Shown here: positions 25,992 to 34,640 of the stretch, one piece after another
Numbering within the stretch: the first letter of the stretch is position 1
How the letters are laid out: every line of letters begins with the position of its first letter
From: Phycisphaeraceae bacterium
Lineage (GTDB): Bacteria; Planctomycetota; Phycisphaerae; Phycisphaerales; SM1A02
Reading direction: 5' to 3'
Assembly: GCA_019636735.1 (NCBI GenBank)
Contig: JAHBWY010000007.1
Location: 161,579 to 225,578 of the forward strand
DNA length: 64,000 bases
Program-made: the position numbers and the translations under genes
Notes under the pieces: generated by a model
Told to the model about the DNA's origin: nothing
The model's database searches: none
What the model saw: the letters and a program-made list of their open reading frames with translations, nothing else

Positions 25992-26020
25992 GCGGGGTGC
26001 GGATTCGTTCCGCGCCCCGC
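25992..26020. terminator. Intrinsic-type terminator between convergent genes
   Basis: GCGGGGTGCGGA (25992-26003) pairs with TCCGCGCCCCGC (26009-26020): a 12-bp stem with one G-U pair and a five-base loop. It is followed by TTCCTT. It sits 67 bases after the dockerin-protein stop and 24 bases before the end of the converging RMND1/YagE gene, so it can serve both. Confidence 0.7.
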
Positions 26021-26044
26021 TTCCTTGCGCTCGGATCGCTTCCC

Positions 26045-27271
26045 CTACTTGGCTCCGGGGATGAACATCACCACGATCGAAAGGGCGATCAGGATGATGA
26101 TGATCCACTCGAGCACTTCCATGCGACGCGTCGCCTGCTCGTCGGCGGTCTTCTCGTACAGCCGCTGGAGAGTTTCGATCTTGCGCAGGATGGCGGCATC
26201 CCACTCGGCCAGATGAAGGCGCCGCGCCGCCAGTCGATAGACGCGGGCGAGATACTGGTCGCCAAGCAGCTTGATGGCGTTGTTCACGCCTTCGAAGAGG
26301 AGCGCGCTGTCCATGTGCAGGGCCGCGAGGCGACGCCGATCGCGCCGCGCTTCGCGGCTCCACCCGGCGAAAGCCCCGCGCCACCCGGTCGAGTGCATCG
26401 CCTTCGCGGGCGTTGTCTCCTCCCCCACTTTCGCTCCGCCGAGCCAGAGCTCGTGATAGGCACGATCGAGCACCTCATCGAGGCGATCATCAAGGAAGCG
26501 CATCTCGACGAGTTCGACATTGGCGAACTCAAGCACCGCGAGGAGGTCGGCGCAACTGGCGGCGTCGGGCTCGATGATGAGCGACGCATTCCAGTCGATC
26601 ACGATGAGGTCCCGCTGGCCGTAGGCCGTGGCACAGGAGAGGGCATCCGTCACCTCGTCGCGAGACAGCGGCTCATCGGCTGATCGCAGCAGACGCGCGA
26701 TCCACTCTCCATCACGCTCCAGGGAGATGGGTGGCGTCGAAGCCTCGGTGCCCTCCCAACTCGAGACATGGAAGACGATCGAATCCTCGACGGGGTCGGC
26801 GATCTTCGCCCGGCGCGCAGCGTCACCGAGTTCGATCAGCAGGCTCTCGACGACCGACCTCGCGTGGATCTCGAGGATCGGGTGCTCCCTCACCGCCAGC
26901 AGTGAGAGACGCTGAAGATCGTCCGGAGTTGCAGTCACGAAGGGAATGCGCCGCGCGATCGAGATTGCGCCGAAGTCGTAGATCGTGATCTCCACTTCGG
27001 CGGCCGTCCGAACGCGGCCTTCATCGAGGTCGATGGGCTCCTCCGGTCGAACCACGCGCAGTGGCTTCGGGCGGAACTGCACGCTGGGCGGAGTCCGGCG
27101 GAGATCGGAGATGGATTCGCGTGTCGCCGTGGAGCCCCTTGCCCTTCCGCTCGCTGAAACGGCGAGCTCGGCCGCTTCAAGGTCAATCGCCGCCGCCGCG
27201 TCATACGCGACATGCAGCCAGCAATCGCCCGTGAGCCGAGGTATCGCCATCAGGGGAAGCCTAGCGTTCAT
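26045..27271 (-). CDS. RMND1/YagE (DUF155) family protein with C-terminal membrane anchor
   Basis: A 408-residue protein of the RMD1/RMND1/YagE family (bacterial DUF155 and mitochondrial relatives). Family features are 'ITIYDFGAISIARRIPFV', 'ATAYGQRDLIVIDWNASLII', 'DAASCADLLAVLEFANVELV' and 'MRFLDDRLDEVLDRAYHEL', followed by helical segments and a C-terminal membrane helix ('WIIIILIALSIVVMFIPG', about 386-403). The mitochondrial members assist translation; the bacterial role is not established. ATG 27271 is taken as the start; ATG 27250 (402 codons) is equally possible since neither has a strong ribosome-binding site. It is monocistronic and divergent from the DUF3300 gene. Confidence 0.85.
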   Translation of the reverse strand: MNARLPLMAIPRLTGDCWLHVAYDAAAAIDLEAAELAVSASGRARGSTATRESISDLRRTPPSVQFRPKPLRVVRPEEPIDLDEGRVRTAAEVEITIYDFGAISIARRIPFVTATPDDLQRLSLLAVREHPILEIHARSVVESLLIELGDAARRAKIADPVEDSIVFHVSSWEGTEASTPPISLERDGEWIARLLRSADEPLSRDEVTDALSCATAYGQRDLIVIDWNASLIIEPDAASCADLLAVLEFANVELVEMRFLDDRLDEVLDRAYHELWLGGAKVGEETTPAKAMHSTGWRGAFAGWSREARRDRRRLAALHMDSALLFEGVNNAIKLLGDQYLARVYRLAARRLHLAEWDAAILRKIETLQRLYEKTADEQATRRMEVLEWIIIILIALSIVVMFIPGAK

Positions 27272-27528
27272 GCCGGAAGTGCCGGCGAGGGACATCCAAT
27301 CGGGAGAAGATCGCTGCATGTCGCGCGGCCGAGCCAATCCAGTGATCCCTCGGTCGCGATCAATGTGAACTTCTCCGCGGATGTCTTGTGAAGTCTGTCG
27401 CCGCGCACGACGCCCAGCGAGCCCGGAGTGATCGATTGACGCTCGGCCAAAGGTGCGACGGCGGTATACACTCCCGCCGCTCGCACGAGCGAGGTCCCTC
27501 GCTCCGACTTCCCGTGCACGGAGGCGAC

Positions 27529-29016
27529 ATGCATCGAATCCTTCCTGCCTTCCTGGCCTTCCTCTCTTCCAGCGTTGCAATCACACCGTCGTTCGGCGGC
27601 GCGATGATCGCGGTCCATGGGCCTGCGCTGCCAGCGCCGATGGCGCTTGCATTGCAGATGAGCACGGCACCGCCTCCGCAGGCGCCGAGTGCCGCGAGCG
27701 CGACGCCTGCCGCAGCGCCGACCGCGGGGACGACCGGCACTTTCAATCAGGGCCAGCTCGAGCAGGTCGTCGCGCCCGTGGCGCTCTATCCCGATGCCCT
27801 GCTTTCGCAGATCCTGATGGCTTCGACCTATCCGCTCCAAGTGGTGGAAGCCGATCGCTGGGTCAAGGCCAACCCGAATGTCGCAGGCGATGCCGCCGCG
27901 AAGGCCCTCGAGTCCCAGGCGTGGGATCCGAGCGTGAAGTCGCTTGTGAACTTCCCCACCGTACTCGACATGATGAGCTCGCAGCTGTCATGGACCCAGC
28001 AACTGGGTGATGCCTTTGTGACTGAACAGAAGGCGACCATGGACGCCATTCAGTCGCTTCGCGCGAAGGCGAAGGCGCAGGGCAATCTTCAATCGACCGA
28101 TCAGCAGACCGTGACGGTCGAGCCATCATCCCAGACGATCGTGATCCAGCCGTCGAATCCCGATGTCATCTATGTGCCGACCTACGACCCCACCGTGGTG
28201 TATGGCGGCTGGGCGTACCCCGCATATCCCCCGTACTACTGGTACCCGCCGGGGTACACAGCCGGCGCGGCGGCAATCTCCTTTGGCGTGGGCGTCGCCT
28301 GCGGCCTCGCGTGGGGCTACGCGTGGGGGCACTGCGACTGGAACCGCGGTGACATCAATGTGAATGTCAACCAGAACCGGCAGTTCAATCAGAACATCAA
28401 CCGCCAGAACTACATCAACAACTACCAGAACAACTCCAATCGATCCGTCAGCGGCTCGCGCAGTGACTGGCAGCGCGGTGAAGGCACATGGAAGCACGAC
28501 CCGGCCAATCGAGGCGGAGTGCCCTACAGGAGCGGCGATGCGGCGCAGCGCTTCGGCGGCTACACGCAGCAGCAGGCCGAGCAGGCGCGGCAGGACTTCA
28601 GGGGGCGAGCCGATCAGGGGCGACAGAGCCTGAATCAGGGCGCGGCCTCCGAGTTCCGCGGACGCGACGCACCAAGTGGATCCTTTGGTGGAGATCGCGC
28701 CGCTGGTGGCGATCGTGGCACCGCGCGACCGCTCCCCGCCGATCGTTCGCGCGGTGACAGTGGCGCGTTCGGTGGAATGGACCGAGGTGGAGACGCCAGC
28801 CGGAGTGCCAGTGATCGCGGGGCCTACAGCCGCGGAAGCGGCAACTTCAGCCAGAACCGCGGTGGCGGCAACTTCAGCCAGAACCGCGGCGGCGGTTCGT
28901 ATGGCGCCAGCCAGAACCGAGGCTCGGGTGGCTATCGGGGCGGTTATAGCGGTGGCGGTCGCAGCGGCGGCGGTGGCGGCCGCGGTGGATCTCGTGGAGG
29001 AGGTGGTCGTCGATGA
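27529..29016 (+). CDS. DUF3300 protein with RG/Gln-rich C-terminus
   Basis: A 495-residue exported protein. GGAGG lies just before ATG 27529, and residues 1-25 form a signal peptide. DUF3300 runs from about residue 80 to 290: 'LEQVVAPVALYPDALLSQIL', 'MASTYPLQVVEADRWVKANP', 'QPSNPDVIYVPTYDPTVVYG'. A hydrophobic, aromatic stretch follows ('YPPYYWYPPGYTAGAAAISF'). From about 300 onward the sequence is low-complexity: an Asn/Gln-rich part, then Gly/Arg/Ser repeats with 'GNFSQNRGG' twice and an RGG tail. The function is unknown. It is coupled by ATGA to the DUF2950 gene, its usual partner. TATACA at 27465-27470 is a possible -10 box. Confidence 0.88.
   Translation: MHRILPAFLAFLSSSVAITPSFGGAMIAVHGPALPAPMALALQMSTAPPPQAPSAASATPAAAPTAGTTGTFNQGQLEQVVAPVALYPDALLSQILMASTYPLQVVEADRWVKANPNVAGDAAAKALESQAWDPSVKSLVNFPTVLDMMSSQLSWTQQLGDAFVTEQKATMDAIQSLRAKAKAQGNLQSTDQQTVTVEPSSQTIVIQPSNPDVIYVPTYDPTVVYGGWAYPAYPPYYWYPPGYTAGAAAISFGVGVACGLAWGYAWGHCDWNRGDINVNVNQNRQFNQNINRQNYINNYQNNSNRSVSGSRSDWQRGEGTWKHDPANRGGVPYRSGDAAQRFGGYTQQQAEQARQDFRGRADQGRQSLNQGAASEFRGRDAPSGSFGGDRAAGGDRGTARPLPADRSRGDSGAFGGMDRGGDASRSASDRGAYSRGSGNFSQNRGGGNFSQNRGGGSYGASQNRGSGGYRGGYSGGGRSGGGGGRGGSRGGGGRR
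28838..28891 (+). repeat. Two in-frame 27-bp tandem repeats
   Basis: Two 27-base units (28838-28864 and 28865-28891) differ at one base and encode the repeated GGNFSQNRG segment in the C-terminus of the DUF3300 protein. A degenerate third unit follows. They mark a slippage-prone stretch in a low-complexity tail. Confidence 0.8.
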
Positions 29017-29924
29017 AAGCGTTCACATTCTGTGCCTTGATTCTGATCGGCATCGTCCAGTTTGGCTGCCACACTCCCGGTGCGGTCTATGAGACCCCCG
29101 AGGCGGCCACGGCGGCGCTCGTTGACGCGCTGAGTCCGCTCAGTTCGGAGAAGGTGAGAACCGTTCTGGGTTCTCAAGGTGTTGATCTCCTCCAGACCGG
29201 TGACGCCGAGGCAGATCAGACGATGGTCGATCGCTTCGTGACGGCCTTCCGAAGCCAGCATGAGTTCATCACCATCGATGACGAGATCGTCATCGTCGAA
29301 GTCGGCGACGATGGATGGCCCCTGCCGATTCCACTGGTGCGATCCGGCCAGGGTTGGCGATTTGACACGGCGGCCGGGATCGACGAGATCAACGCGCGGC
29401 GGGTCGGTCGCAACGAGCTCGATGTCATGCAGGCCTGCCACGCGATCGTCGACGCCCAGCGTGAGTACGCAGCGGGCGGATACGGCGGATCGCCGGGTGT
29501 CTACGCCTCGCGCCTGCGAAGCACGCCGGGAAGTCGCGACGGGCTCTATTGGGAGACGAGTGACGGCGAGCCCCCCAGTCCGATCGGCCCCTTCCTTGCT
29601 GACTCGGGGTTTGATCCGGGCGACGCCTCCACTGGATCGCGGCGGAGTTTCGCGGGCTACCACTTCCGTCCCCTTCTCGGTCAAGGTCGCTTTGCTCCCG
29701 GAGGCGCCATGGACTATGTCGTCGATGGTCGTCTGACCAAGGGCTTCGCGGTGATCGCTTGGCCCGTCGAGTACGGCGAGACGGGGGTCATGACCTTCAT
29801 GATCAGCCATTCAGGAGTGCTCTTTGAGCGGGACTTCGGCCCGCGGACCGCGTCACGGGTCGCCTCGATTCATCGCTTCGATCCCGATCCCGAATGGACG
29901 GTGGTCCCCCAGGATTGGGAGTAA
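29013..29924 (+). CDS. DUF2950 family lipoprotein
   Basis: A 303-residue DUF2950 protein. The signal peptide 'FCALILIGIVQFGC' ends in a lipobox at C19. The family pattern is clear: 'YETPEAATAALVDAL', 'PLVRSGQGWRFDTAAGIDEI', 'RRVGRNELDVMQACHAIVDA', 'QREYA', 'PFSPIGP'-like 'PPSPIGPFLADSG', 'GYHFRPLLGQGRFAPGGAMD' and 'KGFAVIAWPVEYGETGVMTF'. The family travels with DUF3300, and the two genes overlap by four bases here, so their products probably act together at the envelope. The biochemical role is unknown. Confidence 0.9.
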   Translation: MKAFTFCALILIGIVQFGCHTPGAVYETPEAATAALVDALSPLSSEKVRTVLGSQGVDLLQTGDAEADQTMVDRFVTAFRSQHEFITIDDEIVIVEVGDDGWPLPIPLVRSGQGWRFDTAAGIDEINARRVGRNELDVMQACHAIVDAQREYAAGGYGGSPGVYASRLRSTPGSRDGLYWETSDGEPPSPIGPFLADSGFDPGDASTGSRRSFAGYHFRPLLGQGRFAPGGAMDYVVDGRLTKGFAVIAWPVEYGETGVMTFMISHSGVLFERDFGPRTASRVASIHRFDPDPEWTVVPQDWE

Positions 29925-29932
29925 GGAGAGCG

Positions 29933-30496
29933 ATGCGCGTCAAGGTTGAGCCGACCGCCGTTCGCCGCGCGTTCGAACCGCTGCGACACTCGACGGCGTT
30001 CTCGGAGAGCGCCGCGCGAGTTGCGGCAGGTCACCTTCCCCTTGAGATGTTGCAGGCGATGAGCCTCCGGCCGGAGCTCCTCGCTGCCTTCGGGGCGGTC
30101 AGCGAAGCGATTTACCCGGGCGGCATTGTTGAGCGTGAGATCAAGGAACTGATCATTCTCGATGTCTCGATCAGGAACCGCTGCCAGTTCTGCGCTGATT
30201 CACATATCGACATGGCGCGTGCCCTCGGCATGGGTGACGACGCCTCGCAGCTTCTTGACAATCTCGCCGCCCTGCCCGAGCGACAGCGCATTGCCGTCGA
30301 GTACGCCCGGGCCGTGACGCGTGATGCGAATGCCCTGCCTGAATCGCTGTGGCAGAAGGTCCACGCGGTCTTCTCCGATGCCGAAGTGGTTGAGCTGACC
30401 GCGATCACCGGTCTCATCACGATGTTGAATCTCTTCAACAACGCTCTCGGGGTGCGCTATCACTCAACGGGCAGCCAACCTTCGGCAGCTGGATGA
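29933..30496 (+). CDS. AhpD-like/carboxymuconolactone decarboxylase family protein
   Basis: A 187-residue cytoplasmic protein of the AhpD/CMD fold. The redox motif is 'RCQFCADSH', with C84, C87 and H91, matching the C-x2-C-x3-H peroxidase-associated active site of AhpD-type alkylhydroperoxidase partners. 'GGIVEREIKELIILDVSIRN' and 'ELTAITGLITMLNLFNNALG' are typical flanking helices. The start has AAGGAG five bases upstream, eight bases after the DUF2950 stop. A role in peroxide detoxification is likely, but no peroxiredoxin gene is adjacent. Confidence 0.85.
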   Translation: MRVKVEPTAVRRAFEPLRHSTAFSESAARVAAGHLPLEMLQAMSLRPELLAAFGAVSEAIYPGGIVEREIKELIILDVSIRNRCQFCADSHIDMARALGMGDDASQLLDNLAALPERQRIAVEYARAVTRDANALPESLWQKVHAVFSDAEVVELTAITGLITMLNLFNNALGVRYHSTGSQPSAAG

Positions 30497-30502
30497 GGTC
30501 AA

Positions 30503-31177
30503 GTGGCGATCCCGCGCGATCAAGGATCCGGCCGGACTCAGCGAAGCCCGGACGATCCCGGCGCTTGGGCCAATGGTGACGGCGCGCCGCGTCACGCCGA
30601 CGCTCGGACGGACACTCGATCACTTCTCTCACGGCCGCCGGCGGGACTGCGCGGAGCCCTCGGGCGATGGCTGCTTTTCCTAGGGCTCTGGGCGGTGCTC
30701 ATCGGAGTGCCCTCCACAGATCTCGGCGCACCATCGTGGTTCCGGAGCGTTCTGCCCGATCTGATCGCGGGTGCCATCGTCGCGGCAGTATCGGCATGGC
30801 TGAGCCTTCACCTTCTGCCGCCTCGGCGAGGCCGCGGCGCATGGGCGGCTCGCGCTCGAGTCGTCGGGCGCTTCTTCACTCAACTGGTGCGAGCGGGAGT
30901 GGAGGTCGCGTGGCTTGCGATGAAGCCGCGACTGGCGCTGCGTCCCGGATGCGTGGAGTTTCGGAGCGGGCTTGAGGAGCCGCTTGAACGGGCGGCGTTC
31001 GCGGGCATGTCAAGCCTCGTGCCGGGCACGCTTGCGGTTGACCCGCCCGAGGGCGATCCGTGGCGCATCCACTGCTTGGATGTCAACGCACCGGTGGTCG
31101 AGAGCCTCCGGATGGACGAAGCACTCTTCGACCAAGCCCGTCGGCGGACGGCCCTCAAGAGGGAGCGTCTGTCTTGA
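30503..31177 (+). CDS. mrpE: Mrp antiporter subunit E (MnhE/MrpE-like)
   Basis: A 224-residue membrane protein opening the Mrp operon. Two hydrophobic segments at about 55-72 ('LGRWLLFLGLWAVLIGVPST') and 84-105 are followed by the family's 'LVRAGVEVAWLAMKPRLALR', 'VLEVP'-like 'CVEFRS' and 'SLVPGTLAVD'. MrpE is needed for assembly of multi-subunit cation/proton antiporters. The GTG start gives an atypical polar N-terminal extension of about 45 residues ('RTQRSPDDPGAWANGDGAPR'); an internal start is possible. Its TGA overlaps the TTG of mrpF. Confidence 0.83.
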   Translation: MAIPRDQGSGRTQRSPDDPGAWANGDGAPRHADARTDTRSLLSRPPAGLRGALGRWLLFLGLWAVLIGVPSTDLGAPSWFRSVLPDLIAGAIVAAVSAWLSLHLLPPRRGRGAWAARARVVGRFFTQLVRAGVEVAWLAMKPRLALRPGCVEFRSGLEEPLERAAFAGMSSLVPGTLAVDPPEGDPWRIHCLDVNAPVVESLRMDEALFDQARRRTALKRERLS

Positions 31178-31509
31178 ACACCTTCCTCCTGGTCATGGCG
31201 GCGGTGATCCTCGCGACCGTCGCGCTCGGCGTGATTCGAGTGATCCGTGGCCCCTCCCGCAGCGATCGCGCCGTTGCGGTTCAACTCCTCGCGACAGGCG
31301 GAATGGCGGCGATCCTTCTCGGCGGCAGCGCCGTGGGTTCGCAAGGTGCGATTGACACATCGCTCATCCTCGCCGTGCTCGCTCCGTTTCTGATGACCGC
31401 CGTGTCGCGCGAGCGGCGGACACGACATCGCGGAACGGCGGAGCGAACCCCAGGTTCGCAGCGAGTTGAGCCCGGCGCGGAGGCGAGGGTTCACGGAGGC
31501 GGCGCATGA
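31174..31509 (+). CDS. mrpF: Mrp antiporter subunit F (MrpF-like)
   Basis: A 111-residue protein with three membrane helices and the MrpF signature 'VIRVIRGPSRSDRAVAVQLL'. The start is TTG at 31174, overlapping the mrpE stop as TTGA, with GGGAG eight bases upstream; the first ATG at 31195 would cut into the first helix. The C-terminus after about residue 78 is polar and longer than usual ('RRTRHRGTAERTPGSQRVEP'). It overlaps mrpG by four bases. Confidence 0.85.
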   Translation: MNTFLLVMAAVILATVALGVIRVIRGPSRSDRAVAVQLLATGGMAAILLGGSAVGSQGAIDTSLILAVLAPFLMTAVSRERRTRHRGTAERTPGSQRVEPGAEARVHGGGA

Positions 31510-31826
31510 TGAGCGGCCTTGCAGACCTCCTGACGATCGTCGCCGTCTCGGCTGGAGCGTTCTTCTTCCTTGCCGGTTCGCTTGGCTTTCTGCGCTTTCC
31601 CGATCCGCTCTCTCGCCTGCACGCCGTGACGAAGGCGGACACGCTCGGCCTCGGGCTGATCATCGTGGGTCTCCTTCCGACGGTTGACCATCCGCTCACG
31701 GCCGTGAAGATGCTCCTCGTGTGGGTCGCCGCGCTGGTTGCTGCCGCGACCATCGGCCCGCTCGCCGGACAGTTGGCCCGAGAGGACCTCGACACACCGA
31801 TGTTCGATGGAGACCGCACACCGTGA
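31506..31826 (+). CDS. mrpG: Mrp antiporter subunit G (MrpG-like)
   Basis: A 106-residue membrane protein with three helices. The MrpG core is evident: 'AGAFFFLAGSLGFLRFPDPL', 'SRLHAVTKADTLGLGLIIVG' and 'KMLLVWVAALVAAATIGPLA'. Start ATG 31506 overlaps the mrpF stop, and its stop overlaps the GTG of the A/B fusion gene. With E and F it forms the small-subunit set of the antiporter. Confidence 0.9.
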   Translation: MMSGLADLLTIVAVSAGAFFFLAGSLGFLRFPDPLSRLHAVTKADTLGLGLIIVGLLPTVDHPLTAVKMLLVWVAALVAAATIGPLAGQLAREDLDTPMFDGDRTP

Positions 31827-32764
31827 CCGGCTCGCATCTCCTCGATGGTGCACTGGCCATTCTCATGTCGGCGCTCGCGTGGTGGAGCGTGACGGCGCGA
31901 AGCGGCTTCGCATCGCTCACCGGCTTCATCGCCTATGGCTCGCTGCTGATGCTGGCGTGGATGAGGTTGCGCGCGCCCGATGTCGCCATGACCGAGGGTG
32001 CGATTTCGACCGGTCTTTCGGGACTTGTCTTCTTTCGGGCGCTCTCGCGATCTGAAGGTCAGGCGCGTTCGGTCGATCCGGTCCGGCCGGCGCTTCCGGT
32101 GCGCGGGGCCGCCGCCGTCCTGTGCGGAGTCATCGCCGCAGGAGTGGCGTGGGTGGTGCTGCAACCATCGTCGCCGGCGCCGACCCTGGCCACCACCGCC
32201 GCCGAACAACTGCCGAGGCTCGGTCTTGGCAACCCGGTGAATGGCGTGCTGCTTGGCTTTCGAGCACTTGACACCCTGCTTGAGAAGGTGGTCCTCCTCC
32301 TCGCGCTGATCGGAGTCTGGTCACTGGCTGCTTCAGGCGCGTCCCCCGGCGCACCGCGCGTGGCCGCGGAGCCTTCGCATGGGTCGATCACCTTGCTCGG
32401 ACGAGTGCTGCCGCCGATCGGACTTCTCTTCGCGTTCTATCTTCTCTGGAACAGTGCCGACCATCCGGGCGGCGCCTTCGCGAGCGCGGCCATTCTCACC
32501 GCTATGGCTCTGCTCCTCCTGATGACAGGCATCATCCGACTGCCTTCGATCGCGTCGCGCGGATTGCGCCTCTCGGTCATCGCGGGTCCGGTGGTCTTCA
32601 TCGTCGTGGCCTTTGCCGGAATCGTGACCACGCGCGCCTTCCTCGCCTACCCCGACGCGTGGGCGAAGGCGCTCATCATCGCCATCGAAGTGCCACTCAC
32701 TATCTCCGTTGCGGTGATGCTCGCGCTCCTTGTTGCAGGCCCCCCGGTGGAGCGCACCGCTTGA
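31823..32764 (+). CDS. Mrp antiporter MrpA C-terminal domain fused to MrpB
   Basis: A 313-residue membrane protein made of pieces usually found in MrpA's C-terminus and in MrpB. Residues about 1-75 match the DUF4040/MbhD module ('FIAYGSLLMLAWMRLRAPDV', 'AMTEGAISTGLSGLVFFRAL'). Residues about 95-190 resemble MbhE ('GNPVNGVLLGFRALDTLLEK'). Residues about 200-310 are MrpB ('LGRVLPPIGLLFAFYLLWNS', 'DHPGGAFASAAILTAMALLL'). In archaeal Mbh/Mbs modules these are separate subunits D, E and F in this same order. GTG 31823 overlaps the mrpG stop. Confidence 0.85.
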   Translation: MTGSHLLDGALAILMSALAWWSVTARSGFASLTGFIAYGSLLMLAWMRLRAPDVAMTEGAISTGLSGLVFFRALSRSEGQARSVDPVRPALPVRGAAAVLCGVIAAGVAWVVLQPSSPAPTLATTAAEQLPRLGLGNPVNGVLLGFRALDTLLEKVVLLLALIGVWSLAASGASPGAPRVAAEPSHGSITLLGRVLPPIGLLFAFYLLWNSADHPGGAFASAAILTAMALLLLMTGIIRLPSIASRGLRLSVIAGPVVFIVVAFAGIVTTRAFLAYPDAWAKALIIAIEVPLTISVAVMLALLVAGPPVERTA

Positions 32765-33114
32765 TCGACACACCCACCATCATGGGGATCGGCGCCGCGG
32801 CGCTCATAGGGATTGGGCTCTACGGCGTCATCGTGCCCGTCTCGTACCTGCGCCGCATCGTGGCGTGCAACATTCTCGGCGGCGGGATCTTCCTCCTCTT
32901 CGGAGTCATCGCCCGCCGCGGCGCCGACGGCGCGTTCGCAGCCGATCCCGTGCCGCAGGCGTTTGTCATCACCGGCATGGTCGTCGCGTTCGCCGCCACC
33001 GTTCTTGCCGTCACGCTGCTTGAGCGCCTGACCGAAGGCGTTTCGGCGGAGAGCGCCGAGCCGCAGAAGGGCGCCATCGACACGGAACCGGCGCAGGGAG
33101 CGGATGAGTCGTGA
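32761..33114 (+). CDS. mrpC: Mrp antiporter subunit C (MrpC/NuoK-like)
   Basis: A 117-residue NuoK-like subunit with three helices: 'IGAAALIGIGLYGVIVP', 'RIVACNILGGGIFLLFGVIA' and 'PQAFVITGMVVAFAATVLAV'. The sequence 'DPVPQAFVITGMVVAFA' is characteristic of MrpC, as opposed to NuoK. TTG 32761 is taken as the start because it overlaps the previous stop (TTGA) and precedes the first helix; ATG 32782 is the alternative. An acidic tail of about 20 residues follows the last helix. Confidence 0.87.
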   Translation: MIDTPTIMGIGAAALIGIGLYGVIVPVSYLRRIVACNILGGGIFLLFGVIARRGADGAFAADPVPQAFVITGMVVAFAATVLAVTLLERLTEGVSAESAEPQKGAIDTEPAQGADES

Positions 33115-34640
33115 CGATGGACCCCGGCCATCTCCTGGTCCTCACCCTGATGACGCCCGTCGTTGGAGCGCTTCTCTCGTTCATGTCCGGTGATCGGGGC
33201 GCCGCGCGCGTGGCCATCGGGGCCGCCATCGTCGGACTCGGCATCTCCTTCGCCACAGCGACGGTGATCGTGCGAAGTGACGCACCACTCACCTGCGCGG
33301 TGGGCGGATGGCAGCCGCCCCTCGGGATTCTCCTGCGCGCCGATGGGCTCTCCGCGGCGATGATGGTCACCGCATCGCTGATCGTCCTCGCGGTGTCGAT
33401 CGCGGTCATGGGCGACTCGGCCCGAAAGCATGGAGCGCATGAGCGTCGCCAGGCTCGAGCGTTCTGGCTTCTCTCTCAGGGGCTCGCCGCGGCCCTCATG
33501 GCGGTCTTCCTCTGCAGCGACTTCTTCAGCCTCTATGTCGCGATCGAGCTGCTGACCTTCGCCGCAGTACCGCTGGTCTCACTCGAAGGATCCTCGAAGA
33601 CGATCTCGGCGGCACTTCGCTACCTGCTCTTTGCGCTGCTGGGCTCGATGGCCTACTTGCTCGGAACCGCCCTGCTGTACGGCTCATTCGGCACGCTGGA
33701 CCTCGGGCTGATCGCCGAGGCGATGAGCGGCGGAGCGCCCCTCCCCGCTCCGATCGCTCTCGCGGTCGCGCTCATGGTTGCAGGGTTGCTCGCCAAGACG
33801 GCGCTCGTTCCCCTTCACCTCTGGCTTCCGGCGGCGCATGGTGGTGCGCCACCGAGCTCCAGTGCGCTCCTCTCCTCGCTGGTCGTCAAGGGATCGTTCT
33901 TCATTCTCGTGCGGCTCTGGTTCGATGCACTGCCTTCGGCGCCGCTCACCGAGGGCGCGATTCTTCTCGGGGCGCTCGGGTCACTCGCCATTCTTCATGG
34001 CAGCGTCATGGCTCTTCGCCAGGCGCGCCTGAAGATGTTGATCGCCTACTCGACGATTGCCCAGATCGGTTACCTCTTCCTTGTCTTTCCGCTGGCGGCG
34101 CCTGGAGCGGCTCTCGCCCAGCACGGCGATGACCTCCAGAGTGCGGCGCTGGCCGGGGGCATGCTCCAGGCGATCTCGCATGCCTTTGCGAAGGCAGCGA
34201 TGTTCCTTGGCGCAGGAGTGCTTGCCGGCCTCTGCGGAAGCGATCGACTCGATGCGCTGCGAGGCATCGCACAGCGAGCACCCATGACCATCTTCGCGAT
34301 GGCACTTGCTGGATTCTCCCTGATCGGTCTTCCCCCCTCGGGTGGATTCTGGGCCAAGTGGCGCCTGCTCACCGCATCAGTCGAGAGCGGCCAGTGGTGG
34401 TGGGCCGTCGTGATTCTCATCGGCGGCATGCTGGCGGTCGGTTACATCACGCGAATCCTGACGATCTCCCTCGACCGCAGCGCCGCGCCACGACCCTCGC
34501 GCGATCGTCGAGTGACACTCGGCGAGATTGTCACCCTTGCGCTCGCCCTCACTTCGTTCCTTCTCGGCATTCTCGCGTTCACCTCGATCAAGGTGCTCTT
34601 CATCGGACGGCCCCTCATCGAGGCAGGAGTGACGCCATGA
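33111..34640 (+). CDS. mrpD: Mrp antiporter subunit D (NuoN/NuoL-like ion-translocating subunit)
   Basis: A 509-residue, roughly 14-helix antiporter subunit related to complex I subunits L, M and N. Residues expected for proton transfer are seen: the helix-5 glutamate E146 in 'SLYVAIELLTFAAVPLV', and the helix-7 lysine in 'GLLAKTALVPLHLWLPAAHG', followed by 'APPSSSALLSSLVVKGSFFI'. 'KMLIAYSTIAQIGYLFL' and 'GFSLIGLPPSGGFWAKWRLL' are also typical. The GTG start overlaps mrpC; ATG 33117 is two codons inside. It is presumed to couple cation export to proton entry. Confidence 0.9.
   Translation: MTMDPGHLLVLTLMTPVVGALLSFMSGDRGAARVAIGAAIVGLGISFATATVIVRSDAPLTCAVGGWQPPLGILLRADGLSAAMMVTASLIVLAVSIAVMGDSARKHGAHERRQARAFWLLSQGLAAALMAVFLCSDFFSLYVAIELLTFAAVPLVSLEGSSKTISAALRYLLFALLGSMAYLLGTALLYGSFGTLDLGLIAEAMSGGAPLPAPIALAVALMVAGLLAKTALVPLHLWLPAAHGGAPPSSSALLSSLVVKGSFFILVRLWFDALPSAPLTEGAILLGALGSLAILHGSVMALRQARLKMLIAYSTIAQIGYLFLVFPLAAPGAALAQHGDDLQSAALAGGMLQAISHAFAKAAMFLGAGVLAGLCGSDRLDALRGIAQRAPMTIFAMALAGFSLIGLPPSGGFWAKWRLLTASVESGQWWWAVVILIGGMLAVGYITRILTISLDRSAAPRPSRDRRVTLGEIVTLALALTSFLLGILAFTSIKVLFIGRPLIEAGVTP

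Noticed and set aside
27436..27470. Promoter TTGACG (27436-27441) with TATACA (27465-27470) for the DUF3300 gene
   Set aside because: The two boxes are 23 bases apart, too far for a sigma-70 promoter; TATACA alone remains only a possible -10.
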